From Polyangium fumosum (GTDB taxonomy: Bacteria > Myxococcota_A > Polyangia > Polyangiales > Polyangiaceae): DNA of 64,000 bases. The notes below the pieces were generated by a model, which did not search any database, had not been told where the DNA came from, and saw nothing but the letters and a program-made list of their open reading frames with translations. The position numbers and the translations under genes are program-made. Shown here in pieces: positions 53,886 to 63,800 of the stretch. The stretch lies in NCBI RefSeq assembly GCF_005144585.1, contig NZ_SSMQ01000059.1, positions 1 to 64,000 of the forward strand, written 5' to 3'. How positions within the stretch are numbered: the first letter of the stretch is position 1; each line of letters opens with the position of its first letter.

Positions 53886-54701
53886 TCACCTGCACTCGCC
53901 GTCTTTGTCCGAGCGGCGCTCGCAAGCGGAGGGATCCGGCGGGTGCTCCTTCATGCAACGCTCCCCGCAGCTCATGTCGCTGCTCGACATGCAGCGCGAG
54001 AGGCACGCGGCGGATTCGCCCGCGCATTTGTTCACCGCCGACGCCGACGGGCACTGGTAATAGGAGCCGTTCACGCAGCAATGGGCCGAGGCATTGCTCT
54101 GCCCGGACCCCGCGCCCCCGCCATTGCCCTGCCCGGGCCCCGTGGTGACCTTGACACTCCCGAGGACGTCCGCGGCCGCGCCGAGGAAACCACCAAGCCC
54201 GCCGCCGCTCGAACCGCCGTTCCCGGACGCCTTGGCCTCGGCCGCCTTGCGCTCCTCTTCTTCTTTTTCCTTCCGCTCCGCCTCCGCGCGCGCCACGGCC
54301 TCGGCCTTCTCCTTCTCCGCCTCGACCTTCTCGCGTTGCAGCGCGTCCTCGCTCGCCTCGCGCCAGATCGCCTCTCCGACGGCCGACGCCTCGTCCGTCA
54401 GCGCCTTTCGCTTGTCCGCGGCCATCTTCTTGCCATTGACCACGTCGACGGCCATCACGACCCGGTCCGAGCTGGTCTTGTAATGGACCCAGACCTCGGG
54501 GTTGTACTGAAACTTGCAGTACTCCCGCTTGGAGCAGATCGGCTTGTAGCCTCGCTTTTGAATGGAGGCCTCGATGGACGACACCGTGGAGCGCCCGTCG
54601 TTGCCGGCATACACGAGGGGCGTCGTCTCTCGCACCGTGCTGCACGCAGCCAGCGACGAGAGGGAAACAGCAAGCAGAAGGGGGAAGACCTTTGTGTTCA
54701 T
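53886..54701 (-). CDS. Lipoprotein with coiled-coil and Cys-rich tail
   Basis: 271 residues; ATG at 54701 has GGAG eight bases upstream, better placed than the GTG at 54707. Signal ends at Cys20 (SLAAC). A globular domain (residues 21-100) includes QKRGYKPICSKREYCKFQYN. A charged helix follows (ALQREKVEAEKEKAEAVARA), then a Gly/Ser linker and a C-terminal region with eleven cysteines (CCVNGSYYQCPSASAVNKCA, CLSRCMSSSDMSCGERCMKE). No family recognised. It follows the ATPase gene with a divergent start 109 bp away. Confidence 0.78.
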   Translation of the reverse strand: MNTKVFPLLLAVSLSSLAACSTVRETTPLVYAGNDGRSTVSSIEASIQKRGYKPICSKREYCKFQYNPEVWVHYKTSSDRVVMAVDVVNGKKMAADKRKALTDEASAVGEAIWREASEDALQREKVEAEKEKAEAVARAEAERKEKEEEERKAAEAKASGNGGSSGGGLGGFLGAAADVLGSVKVTTGPGQGNGGGAGSGQSNASAHCCVNGSYYQCPSASAVNKCAGESAACLSRCMSSSDMSCGERCMKEHPPDPSACERRSDKDGECR

Positions 54702-54813
54702 GTTCACGACTCCGGATCCGTCAGGCGCAGGCCTCGCATCCGGGGGATGCTCGTCCCGGCCCTAGGTCGCATTTTTTCTTCGAAAAGTCTCGATACCCGT
54801 CCGCCGCGGAAGG

Positions 54814-54845
54814 CCCCGACCCCGACGGGGCTCGGATCGTCGGGG
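54814..54845. terminator. GC-rich hairpin after the RCC1 gene
   Basis: CCCCGAC (54814-54820) pairs with GTCGGGG (54839-54845), enclosing a smaller CCCC-GAC-GGGG hairpin. It lies 30 bp after the RCC1 stop on the minus strand. There is no T-tract, so termination is likely but unproven. Confidence 0.4.
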
Positions 54846-54875
54846 AACTCCACAAGCTTTTCGTGACGGCCCCGC

Positions 54876-57158
54876 CTACGGCAATCCCGTCACGCGCAGC
54901 GGTCTGTGCGAGCGCCCGTGCGCGCCGGCCCCGAGCTGCCCCGCGCCGTCGTCGCCCCAGCACACAACCTCTCCCGAGCGACGCACAGCGCACGCGTGCG
55001 CGACGCCCCGCGCGGCGGTCACGGCATCGTCGAGGCCCGGGGCGACGCGCTCGTAGACCCACCTCGCGCCCTGCGTCGAGGCCTGGATCGTCCCGACCTC
55101 GCCGCTGCGCCGCACCACCATGTCCCGCGAGATATCGACCGCGTCCTCCAGCCCGCTGACCTCGTCTCCTCTGGTGAGCGCAACCTGCGGCACCAAGGCC
55201 CGTGTCTCGGTATCCCAGCACGCCACGCGACCTCCCTTTCGGGCAACACACGCGAGCAAGCTGTCGAGCCCCACCCCTGCTGCGTCGCGCACCGAGCTCA
55301 CGGCCGCGGGCTTCACGATGTTCGCTTCCTGCACGGGCTTGTCGTCGCCGCTGCGGGGCGCCCATGCGGTGATTGCGCCCGCCCCCCAGCACCACAGCGC
55401 GCCAGCCGAGGTCGTGGCGCATGCGCCGAAGGCGCCCATGGCCACACTTTCTACCCCGGTAAGCCCCGCGATGGGCGTGAGCCGGCCGCGCCGCGCGATC
55501 GGCGGGAGCCCGAGCGCGCCCAGCGCGTCCTCCCCCCAGCACGCGACCCGTCCCGACGTGAGGAGAGCGCACGCGCGCTCGCGCCCAAGGGCGAGCCTCT
55601 TGACGTCGCGCACGTGCGGCACCTCCGTGGGCGCCCGCCAGGGCGCTGCGGGATCCGGGGCCTCGCCGAGTTGCGGGATGCGAGCGCCCCAGCACGCGAC
55701 GGTGCCCGCCCGCCGCACCGCGCACGTGTGCTCGGCGTCGGCCGCCAGCGCGATCGCATCGTCGACCCCCGCGACGAGTGCCGGCGCTCCGCGGCTCTGC
55801 AGCGTGCCGTCGCCGAGCTGGCCGCGGCGGCCGTCGCCCCAACACCAGACCGCGCCGCCCGAGGTGAGCGCGCAGGTGTGCGCATCGCCGGCCGCGACGC
55901 GCGTCGCGTCCTTGAACTCGGTCACGGCGACGAGCCCCCCGGCGCTCCCCGCGACCCCGGTGCCCAGCTGGCCGTCGAGGTTCTCGCCCCAACACCAGAC
56001 CGCGCCGCCTCCGGTGAGCGCGCACGCGTGCGCCTCGCCGACCGCGATCGAAGCGGCGTCGCGCAGCTCCGGGACGCGCACCGGCGACAGCGCCCGTACC
56101 CGCGCTTCCGACGGATCGGGCGCCGGGCCGTCCGTCCCGGCCGCGAGCGTGCCGAGCACACCGCCGCCCCAGCACGTCACCTCGCCGGACGCGAGCGCCG
56201 CGCACGTCGTCGAGCCCGCGGCCGCGATCGCGCGCGCGCCTTCCACCCCCGGCACCTTCGACGGCGCGAGGTGGTGCGCGGCCGTCGTGCCGTCGCCCGC
56301 CTGCCCCTTGTCCGCGCGCCCCCAGCACACCACCACGCCCGAGCCGCGCAGCGCGCATACGTGCTCACTCCCGGCCGCGATCGCCGTGAGGTCGTCGAGG
56401 CCGGGCACGCGCACCGGCACCGTTCGCGGCTCACGCGTGCCGTCCCCGGCCTCGCCGTTGCGATTGCTGCCCCAACAGCGCGCCGAGCCATCACGCGAGA
56501 GCACGCAACCGCCGGCGATCGCCGCCACGTCGTGCATGCCTGCGACCTCCGCGAGCACCGCAGGACCGCGGTGCTCCTGCGCGCCGTCGCCGAGCCAGCG
56601 CGTCCCCAGGCAGAAAGCCGTACCCGAACGCAGCACGACGCAGAGGCGGGACGCCTCGACCGAGATCGCGGACACGCCCGCGAGGCCCTCGATCACGGCC
56701 GGACGCAGCACGTCGCGCCCGTCCTCCTCCCCCCAGCACGCCACCTTGCCGTCGGCGGTGAGCGCGCACGTGCGGTTCGCGGCCGCGGCCACGCCCTTCA
56801 CACCGTCGAGCGACGCCACCGTGACCGGCGTCGCGCTCGCGCGCCGCGTCCCGTCGCCGAGCTGCCCGTGATCGTTCGCGCCCCAGCAGCGCACCCGCCC
56901 CGCCGCGTCGACCGCGCACGAGTGCCTGGCGCCCACCGCCACGCGGCCGTCCGCCGGGCGCAGCTCTGCCGTCGCCGCGTCAGGCCCCATGGCGACCTGC
57001 GCGACCGACACGGCCGGTGAAGGGGCCGGCGCGTGACCGGCCGAGCACGCGCTGGAGGCCCCCCCGCACGCGGCCACGAGGATGTACACGCAGCCCGCGG
57101 AACGGAGCGCCGCGCCGCCGCCGCCGCCGCGCGACGCCATCGACCCGGCGCGCCTCAT
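54876..57158 (-). CDS. RCC1-repeat lipoprotein
   Basis: 760 residues. Lipoprotein signal ends at about Cys31 (LVAAC) after a long N-region. About 13 RCC1-type repeats of 50 residues form one or two seven-bladed propellers: VAVGARHSCAVDAAGRVRCW-GANDHGQLGDGTR, CALTADGKVACWGEEDG, VAAGDAHTCALTSGGAVWCW-GDGRRGQLGDG and so on. The C-x8-CWG pattern is typical of bacterial RCC1 proteins. Its start overlaps the stop of the DUF4157 gene (ATGA), so the two proteins are co-translated. It may be a surface-exposed binding partner or chaperone of the DUF4157 protein. Confidence 0.9.
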   Translation of the reverse strand: MRRAGSMASRGGGGGAALRSAGCVYILVAACGGASSACSAGHAPAPSPAVSVAQVAMGPDAATAELRPADGRVAVGARHSCAVDAAGRVRCWGANDHGQLGDGTRRASATPVTVASLDGVKGVAAAANRTCALTADGKVACWGEEDGRDVLRPAVIEGLAGVSAISVEASRLCVVLRSGTAFCLGTRWLGDGAQEHRGPAVLAEVAGMHDVAAIAGGCVLSRDGSARCWGSNRNGEAGDGTREPRTVPVRVPGLDDLTAIAAGSEHVCALRGSGVVVCWGRADKGQAGDGTTAAHHLAPSKVPGVEGARAIAAAGSTTCAALASGEVTCWGGGVLGTLAAGTDGPAPDPSEARVRALSPVRVPELRDAASIAVGEAHACALTGGGAVWCWGENLDGQLGTGVAGSAGGLVAVTEFKDATRVAAGDAHTCALTSGGAVWCWGDGRRGQLGDGTLQSRGAPALVAGVDDAIALAADAEHTCAVRRAGTVACWGARIPQLGEAPDPAAPWRAPTEVPHVRDVKRLALGRERACALLTSGRVACWGEDALGALGLPPIARRGRLTPIAGLTGVESVAMGAFGACATTSAGALWCWGAGAITAWAPRSGDDKPVQEANIVKPAAVSSVRDAAGVGLDSLLACVARKGGRVACWDTETRALVPQVALTRGDEVSGLEDAVDISRDMVVRRSGEVGTIQASTQGARWVYERVAPGLDDAVTAARGVAHACAVRRSGEVVCWGDDGAGQLGAGAHGRSHRPLRVTGLP

Positions 57159-59659
57159 TCGAACAACTCGTGCGCGATCTCGGTCACGAAGAAGTGGTGA
57201 GCGGCGATGAATTGATTGAAGCGGAAGGGCTCAAATGTCGCCAGATCGTTGTCGTTCACAAACTTGAGAAGGCGCTGCACCGCGAACGTCTTTGCCTCGC
57301 AGAAGGCGTTCAGGCTCTCCTTGCCTTTGGGTGCCGGATCCATCGAGCTGAACGTGCCGCGGGGCATGCTCGCGGGCAGCTTGTCCAGCTCCTTCTTGAT
57401 GTCCTTGTTTGCCGGATCGTTCACGATCGCCTGGAAACCGGGCCGGTTGACGAGCGCGTCCTGGATGAGCCGGATGCAGCCCAGCGCGGCGAGACAGCTC
57501 TGCGGCAGGAGATTTTTCACCTGCGCGCCCGCCTTGAGATCGCCCGGCTTCACGTTCACGCCGTCCGTCACGTGGTAGACGACCAGCTTGTCGGCGCTGA
57601 TCCCGCGCTCCGCCGTGCTCGCGTTCCCCGGCACCTTGGGCACCTTCGTCTCGACCGCGAACTGCGTGTCGTTGAAGAACGCGTCCAGCACGGTCACACG
57701 ATCGACGATGCCCAGATCGATGAGCGGCCCCGGCACGGGCCCGCCCTTGATCCGCTGTTTCGGATCCACGTTGCCCGTCAGCGTGCGCTCCAGCCCGCGG
57801 TGCCCGCGGCTGTGCGCCGTGAGGCGCAGCGACTTGATCCCCGGCTTGCGCCCGATGGTCTGAAGCGCACCCTCGATCTCCGCTGTGCTGATGGTCCGGA
57901 AGTCCGGCACCACTGGCTTGTCGCCGGGGCTCCCGAGGCCGATGACAATCCACTTCGAGTCCTGCGCGGCCCCGCGCAGCCCATGCACCAGGATGTCGTT
58001 GCCAATGCTCCCGACCGCGTTGTTGGCCGTGAAGAACAGGTGGACAAGGTTCTCCTCGGACGCCTCCGCCGCCGGAGGCACGTAGATCGACATGCTCTCG
58101 AAGTCGGGCTGTTTGCGGATCTCGAACGTGTTCCCCTTGAGCGATGCCTCGTCGCCGCGCACCGGCTCGAGGATCACGGGCGTCCGCAGGCGGAATGCTT
58201 TCAGTACGGCCCGGTCGAGACCGCTGAGGACCTGGAGTTCCTTGCTCCATCTCGACTCGAAGTCGTCGGGAGACGGGCGGATCGCCGTCGCGCCCGCGTC
58301 CAGGCCGAGCTTCACACGAGCCGTCGGCCCCTTGCCCGGTCCGGCTGCCGGCGCGCTCGCTTGCTGCACGAGCGGACCCAATAGGCCGAGCCCCTGGAGC
58401 CTCTGGATCTGCACCAGCATCGCGTCCATCTCCATGGCGTCCAGCAGCGGGAACACCTCGTCGGCGACGACCGCGGGCTGACTCAGCTCGTAACGCACCC
58501 TCAGCCCGGTATCACCGAGCCAGCCCAGGATCTTGCGCGCGTCGTCCGCGGGCATTGCCAGCAGCGCGTCCATGTGGCTTTCGAGCCGCCGCTCCAGCGG
58601 CGGCTTCGCCTTCTCCGCGACCGCGATGATGGCGAACGTCAGCCGGCCCTTGTCGAACCCGGTGATTTTGATCTGTTCGAGGTGGTTGCCCGGCCCCTTT
58701 TTCTCGTATTCGGCCGATGCCTTGTCCAGGTTCTTCACCAGCCCGTCCAGCCGCCCCTTCGCCTGGACGTCCACGAGCGTCTGGAGAAGCGCGTCCGTGT
58801 CCAACCCCGCGAGGACGATGTACGCTTTTTCGTACGCGGGACCGCCCGGCTCGTCGAGCGCCCTCAGCACTCTGTTGAGGGACGGAGCGCTCCCTGACTG
58901 CATGTCTCCGAGCAAGCCCTTGCGCTGGACGGCCCCCCAGGGTGCCGGGCCGCGGACCCCCGATTGCTGAACGACGTGCGCCAGCTCGTGCGCGAGGAGC
59001 TGTTTCCCTGCGAATGTGCCCGGCGCGTACTCGTGGCTCCCGAACACGACATGGTTCCCTACCGTGTACGCGCGCGCTCGCACCGCGGCCGCCGCCTTGG
59101 CCGCCTCGCTGTCGGAATGCACCCGCACATTGCTGAAGTCGCGCGCGAAGCGCGGCTCGAAAAAGGAGCGCACCTCCGCCGGCAGCGGCTCTCCGCCGCG
59201 CTCGGCCGCGCGAACGGCGGCTCCAGGATCCAGCCCAGCGTCGGCGTTCGGCGAAGGCGCGCGCTTGGTCTGGATCCGCTTGTTCTCCTCGTCCTCGCAC
59301 ACCGCGCACTTTCGCTGGATCGCGGCCGAGGCCGAGCCGATGGGAGCCGGTTCAGCCATTCGCATGACCTCATCGGCCACATTGTCTGCCTCACGCTCGA
59401 ACGGGTCGCTCGGAGAAGGGATCGTCGCCTTGCGCTGGACGGGAGGTATGAGGGGGATACGTGCGAAATCGAGCGGGAGACGAGGGGCCACGGGCGGAGA
59501 CGCCCCGGCCTCCACCTCTGAAGCCGCGGTGTTGCTCGATGTCGCCAGCCGAAACCAGAGCGGGTTCACCGGCGGCGCCTTCCCCGGTCGCTGCAATGTG
59601 GCCTTCAGAGCATCAGGATGTGCCGAAGACGGACGCGGCTTCCGATCGAAAGTGAACAT
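57155..59659 (-). CDS. DUF4157 protein with possible alpha/beta-hydrolase C-terminal domain
   Basis: 834 residues, start preceded by GAGGAG. N-terminal 110 residues are Pro-rich, then the DUF4157 metallopeptidase-like domain: PFEREADNVADEVMRMAEPA, RFARDFSNVRVHSDSEAAKA, HEYAPGTFAGKQLLAHELAH (zinc motif His224-Glu225-x2-His228). A helical middle region follows (260-470). The C-terminal part resembles an alpha/beta hydrolase: LVHGLRGAAQDSKWIVIGLG, then SLRLTAHSRGHRGLERTL with Ser617 in a nucleophile-elbow-like AHSRG, and VTVLDAFFNDT. DUF4157 domains are typical of effectors of extracellular contractile injection systems and other toxins. None of the injection genes are in the window. Confidence 0.85.
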   Translation of the reverse strand: MFTFDRKPRPSSAHPDALKATLQRPGKAPPVNPLWFRLATSSNTAASEVEAGASPPVAPRLPLDFARIPLIPPVQRKATIPSPSDPFEREADNVADEVMRMAEPAPIGSASAAIQRKCAVCEDEENKRIQTKRAPSPNADAGLDPGAAVRAAERGGEPLPAEVRSFFEPRFARDFSNVRVHSDSEAAKAAAAVRARAYTVGNHVVFGSHEYAPGTFAGKQLLAHELAHVVQQSGVRGPAPWGAVQRKGLLGDMQSGSAPSLNRVLRALDEPGGPAYEKAYIVLAGLDTDALLQTLVDVQAKGRLDGLVKNLDKASAEYEKKGPGNHLEQIKITGFDKGRLTFAIIAVAEKAKPPLERRLESHMDALLAMPADDARKILGWLGDTGLRVRYELSQPAVVADEVFPLLDAMEMDAMLVQIQRLQGLGLLGPLVQQASAPAAGPGKGPTARVKLGLDAGATAIRPSPDDFESRWSKELQVLSGLDRAVLKAFRLRTPVILEPVRGDEASLKGNTFEIRKQPDFESMSIYVPPAAEASEENLVHLFFTANNAVGSIGNDILVHGLRGAAQDSKWIVIGLGSPGDKPVVPDFRTISTAEIEGALQTIGRKPGIKSLRLTAHSRGHRGLERTLTGNVDPKQRIKGGPVPGPLIDLGIVDRVTVLDAFFNDTQFAVETKVPKVPGNASTAERGISADKLVVYHVTDGVNVKPGDLKAGAQVKNLLPQSCLAALGCIRLIQDALVNRPGFQAIVNDPANKDIKKELDKLPASMPRGTFSSMDPAPKGKESLNAFCEAKTFAVQRLLKFVNDNDLATFEPFRFNQFIAAHHFFVTEIAHELFE

Positions 59660-59704
59660 TGCGAGTGCTCCTCGTCGTGTTGACCGGAGCGTACCAGATC
59701 GTGA

Positions 59705-59887
59705 CGTGCGAGCACATTCGAGGCGCAGCTTCGCCCAACGAAGGCGGCGCCGAGCGCAATCGACCTGGAGATCCGCCGGATGATGGTCGAGGCGAAGGGC
59801 CGCATCGGCAGCATGCGCGAGGTGCTCGCGAGCGCGCCGCCCGAGGCTGCGCGGGACGTCCTGCTCAGCCCTGCGACCGCAACGTGA
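59705..59887 (+). pseudogene. Possible gene remnant antisense to the sigma-factor 3' end
   Basis: A 60-codon frame without a start reads ASTFEAQLRPTKAAPSAIDL and EIRRMMVEAKGRIGSMREVL before a stop. The helical, charged composition resembles the coiled C-terminal part of large serine recombinases, but this is from memory and uncertain. The surrounding 205 bp between DUF4157 and sigma-factor genes hold nothing else obvious. Confidence 0.25.
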
Positions 59888-60764
59888 TCTCCAGCCGGCT
59901 CTGGATGAGGCGGAGAATGTCGTCCAGCTCGCCGCGCTCGACCTGCAGGCGCTCGCGCATGCGCTGCCGCGTGCCGGAGGCGAGGGTCTCGCGGGCGCGG
60001 GCGAGCCAGCGGGCCGCCGTCGCGCGGTGGATGTCGTAGAGCGCGCTGAGCTGATCGATGCCGAGGCCCTGCTGGTAGTGCTGCCGGAGGAGGTTGCGCT
60101 CGCGCGGCGAGAGCGCGGCCAGCGCTTCGCGGAAGGCGCTCTGGAACTCCTCGCGGTAGAGCTGCTCGATCCGAGCGAGCTCGGGATCGCCCGACGCGGG
60201 GTCGAGGTGGGCGAGCTCGAGGTGGGCGCGCTCCTCGCGCTTCTGCTTGCGCAAGAGGCCGAGCGCCTCGCGGACGGCGACGACGCGCAGCCACCCGCGC
60301 AGATCCCCCCGGCCCGTGAATTCGGCGATCCGAGGGAGCGCGCCGCCCTCGCCGATGAGGATCCGGTGCCGGATCCGGTCGCGCAGGTCCTCCAGCGTGG
60401 TGCTCCCGAGGTCGATACGCGAAAGGGCCGCCGTGACGTCGCGCAGCAAGGTCTTGTCGAACGTCGTAAGGGCCGCCTTGTCGCCATGGGCGCACGCGCA
60501 GGCGAGGTACAGATCGGTGCACGCGCGGGGCGAAAGCGCGCGCATCCATGGCACGTCCGCGCCGATCCGCGCCGCGAGGTAGGGAATGAATACATCGGGC
60601 TCGATTTTCACCGGCGCCCAGGCCGCGCGGGCCTCGGCGAGCAGGGAGGCGAGCGCCGCTTCGAGCGAGTCCAGGTCGCCCTCGATCCCCTCCGCCGGGG
60701 CCTCCGGCCGCGCAGCTCTCCACGCAGACAAGAAGCAGCGCGCCAGGGCCGAACCGTCTCCCAT
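59865..60764 (-). CDS. ECF-like sigma-70 family sigma factor
   Basis: 299 residues. Long N-terminal extension (about 100 residues, VFIPYLAARIGADVPWMRAL), region 2 with GRGDLRGWLRVVAVREALGL (promoter -10 recognition), linker with LRKQKREERAHLELAHLDP, and region 4 helix-turn-helix with ALAALSPRERNLLRQHYQQG, LGIDQLSALYDIHRATAARW. This is the layout of the atypical myxobacterial sigma-70 family factors. It lies upstream of, and in the same direction as, the DUF4157-RCC1 pair, and diverges from the kinase gene (104 bp). It may direct expression of these neighbours. Confidence 0.9.
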   Translation of the reverse strand: MGDGSALARCFLSAWRAARPEAPAEGIEGDLDSLEAALASLLAEARAAWAPVKIEPDVFIPYLAARIGADVPWMRALSPRACTDLYLACACAHGDKAALTTFDKTLLRDVTAALSRIDLGSTTLEDLRDRIRHRILIGEGGALPRIAEFTGRGDLRGWLRVVAVREALGLLRKQKREERAHLELAHLDPASGDPELARIEQLYREEFQSAFREALAALSPRERNLLRQHYQQGLGIDQLSALYDIHRATAARWLARARETLASGTRQRMRERLQVERGELDDILRLIQSRLEITLRSQG

Positions 60765-60868
60765 GTGCGCGCATGGTAGCATCACGGGAGCCGGTCCTGC
60801 CAAGCGCAGGCGCGGTCGGCGCGCTTGCCCGCAGGAGACACGCACGATAACGTGGCCCCGACGTCCGC

Positions 60869-63800
60869 ATGGCTTGCCCGGGTGAAAACACGCTGAACGC
60901 GCTCCTCGGCGGCCAGCTCCCGCCCGAGATGGCCACGCGCACCGAGCACCACGTGGGCGAATGCCCCGCGTGCCAGGAGCTGCTCGCCGTCGTGGGGCAG
61001 CCCCTCGGCACGTCACAGCCGTACGACGCGACGCCGGAGCTCGGCGCGCGCCCCGAGGACACGGCCCCGACGGGCCGGGACGCGCGACCGCCGCGCGCCG
61101 ACGCCCCGCTGCAGCCGGGCAGCGCCGTTCGCCGCTACGTCGTGCTCTCCAAGGTGGGCGCCGGCGGAATGGGCGTGGTGTATGCCGCCTACGACCCGGA
61201 GCTGAACCGGCGGGTGGCATTGAAGGTCCTCCGCGCCGAGGACCAGGGGGAAGGGAGCGAGCAGGCCCGCGCGCGCCTGCTCTCCGAGGCGCAGACGCTC
61301 GCGCGGCTCGCCCATCCGAACGTGGTCGCGATCCACGACGTGGGGGTGACGCACGGAGACGTCTTCCTCGTGATGGAGTTCGTCGAGGGGCCGACCCTCG
61401 GCGCCTGGCTCGCGGAGCGCCGCCGCCCGCTCCAAGAGGTCCTGCCCATCTTCCTCCAGGCGGGCCGCGGGCTCGCCGCCGCGCACGCCGTGGGGATCGT
61501 GCACCGGGACTTCAAGCCCGCGAACGTCGTGGTGGGGCGCGACGGCCGGGTGCGCGTGCTCGATTTTGGCCTCGCGCGGGAAGGACTCCCGCCCCGCGGC
61601 GCCGCCTCCCTCGGCGCAGGCGCGGCGGACGAGACGATGCAAAGCGTCGTCGCGGGCACCCCCGCGTACATGGCGCCCGAGCAACACCTCGGCCGACGCG
61701 CCGACGCGCGCGCGGATCAATTCAGCTTTTGCGTCGCCCTCCACGAGGCCCTCCACGGCGTACGTCCCTTCCGCGGCGACACGCCGCGCGAGATCCTCGA
61801 CTCCATCCAGCGCGGCGACGTCCACGCCCCGCACGCGGCCGAGCTGCCGGCCTGGTTCTCCGAGGCCCTCCTGCGTGGGCTCTCCGCGAAACCCGAGGCC
61901 CGGCACCCCTCGCTCGTGGAGCTGCTCGCGATCCTCGAACGGGATCGGCGCGCGCTTCGCCGGCGGATCGCGATGGTCGTTGTCCCGCTGCTCGCGGCGG
62001 CCGTCGCGGGCGTGGCCGTCCGTGCCTCGATGGGGCCGGCCGCGGAGCCGCCTTGCCAAGGGGCGTCGCGGCGGCTCGAAGGCGTGTGGGACACGTCCGG
62101 GCGCGCCGCCGTCCGCGCGTCCTTTCTGGCGACCGGGCTGCCTTATGCGGCGGGGGCCTTCGACCAGGTCGCGGCGGACCTCGACCGGCGCGCGACGGAA
62201 TGGACGAGCGCGTTTACGCAGGCCTGCGAGGCGACCCGGGTGCGGGGCGAGCAGACGGAAGAGCAGCTCGGCCGGCGTATGGTCTGCCTGGAGCGGCGGC
62301 TCACCGATCTCGGCGCGCTCACGCAGGCGCTCGTGCAGGCCGACGTCGCCGTGGTCGACGGCAGCACGCGCGCCGTCTCCGAGCTCGCGCCCGTCAGCGA
62401 TTGCGAGAACCTGGCGTCGCTCTCCTTGATGGATCCGCGGCCGGAGGATGCGGCCGCGCAGGAGGAGATCACGCGCATCTCGGGTGATCTCTCCCGGGCG
62501 CGCGCAGAGCTCGCCGTCGGGCATTACGAGGACGGGCTCTCGCGGATGGATCCGCTGATCCAGCGCGCCGAAGGCACACGGTATGGGCCGCTCTCGGCGG
62601 AGGCGCTTTACCTGCGCGCGCGCCTTCGGGATCTCCTCGGCCGGGATCACGAAGCCGAGGTGGACTATCACGCCGCGGCCCACGCGGCGATTTCGAGCCA
62701 CCACGACGAGATCGTGGCGAGCGCCTGGGTGGATCTGTTCGGCATTCTGTCCTTCGACACGCGCCGGGCGGAGGAGGCCGCGCGTACCCTCGACTATGCG
62801 CGCGCGACGATTCGCAGGCGCGGGGCCAATCCGGAACTCACGGCGCGGCTCTCCGTGCGGATCTGCACGCGCGGCAATGCGCTCACCGATGCGCCGCAGA
62901 TCGAGGCCGATTGCCAGCGCGCCATCGAAGAGGTCGAGCGATTCGCGCCGCACGACCCGGAGCTGCTCGCGGCCTCGCTGCAAGCGCTCGGGGGCGCGCT
63001 GCGCAACCAGGGCAAGCTCGCCGACGCACGCGCGGCCGTCGATCGCGCGATCACCACGCTGTCGAAGACGCTGGGCAAAGACCATCCGTCGGCGCTGCGC
63101 GCGCGCCGGGCGCTCGCCCTCGTCCACCAGGAGAGCGGCGCGCTGGCCGACGCGGAGGCCGAGAGCCGCGCCATCCTCGAGAGCAGCGAACGGAATCTGC
63201 CGGCCGGCCACCCCATGCGACGGTCGGCGCTCTTCGACCTGGCCCGGGTCCTCACGATCCGGGGCGACCACGCCGGGGCGCTGCCCCTCTTTCAGCAGGC
63301 CTACGAGGCGGGGCGCCGCGCGCGCGGCGAGGACTCCGAGCAAGCAGCCACCTGCCTCGAAGCCATGGGGCGCGCCCAGCACAGCTTGGGGCGCAAAAAG
63401 GAAGCCATCGACCATTACCAGCGCTCGCTGGGCATCCGAGAGAAGACGCTCGGCGCCGATCACGTCTCCGTCGCCGGCACGCTGGTGCTCCTCGCGGTCG
63501 TGCGGGACGACGAAGGCGCCCACGAGGAAGCGATCTCGCTCGTGCGCCGCGCGCTCGACATCCGCGAAAAGGCGCTCGGGCCGGAGCATCCCCTCGTCGC
63601 GAAGACGCTCGATATGCTGGGCCGATTCTACACCGTGCTCGGCCGCCTGGACGCCGCCGAGCCGCTCCTCGAGCGCTCCCTCGCCATCAACGAGGCGCGG
63701 CTCGGCAAGGAGCACCCCTCGCTCGCCGACGCGCTCGTCCCCCTCGCGGACATCCACCTCGAACGTCACGCCCCGAAACGGGCCATTCCGCTGCTCGAAC

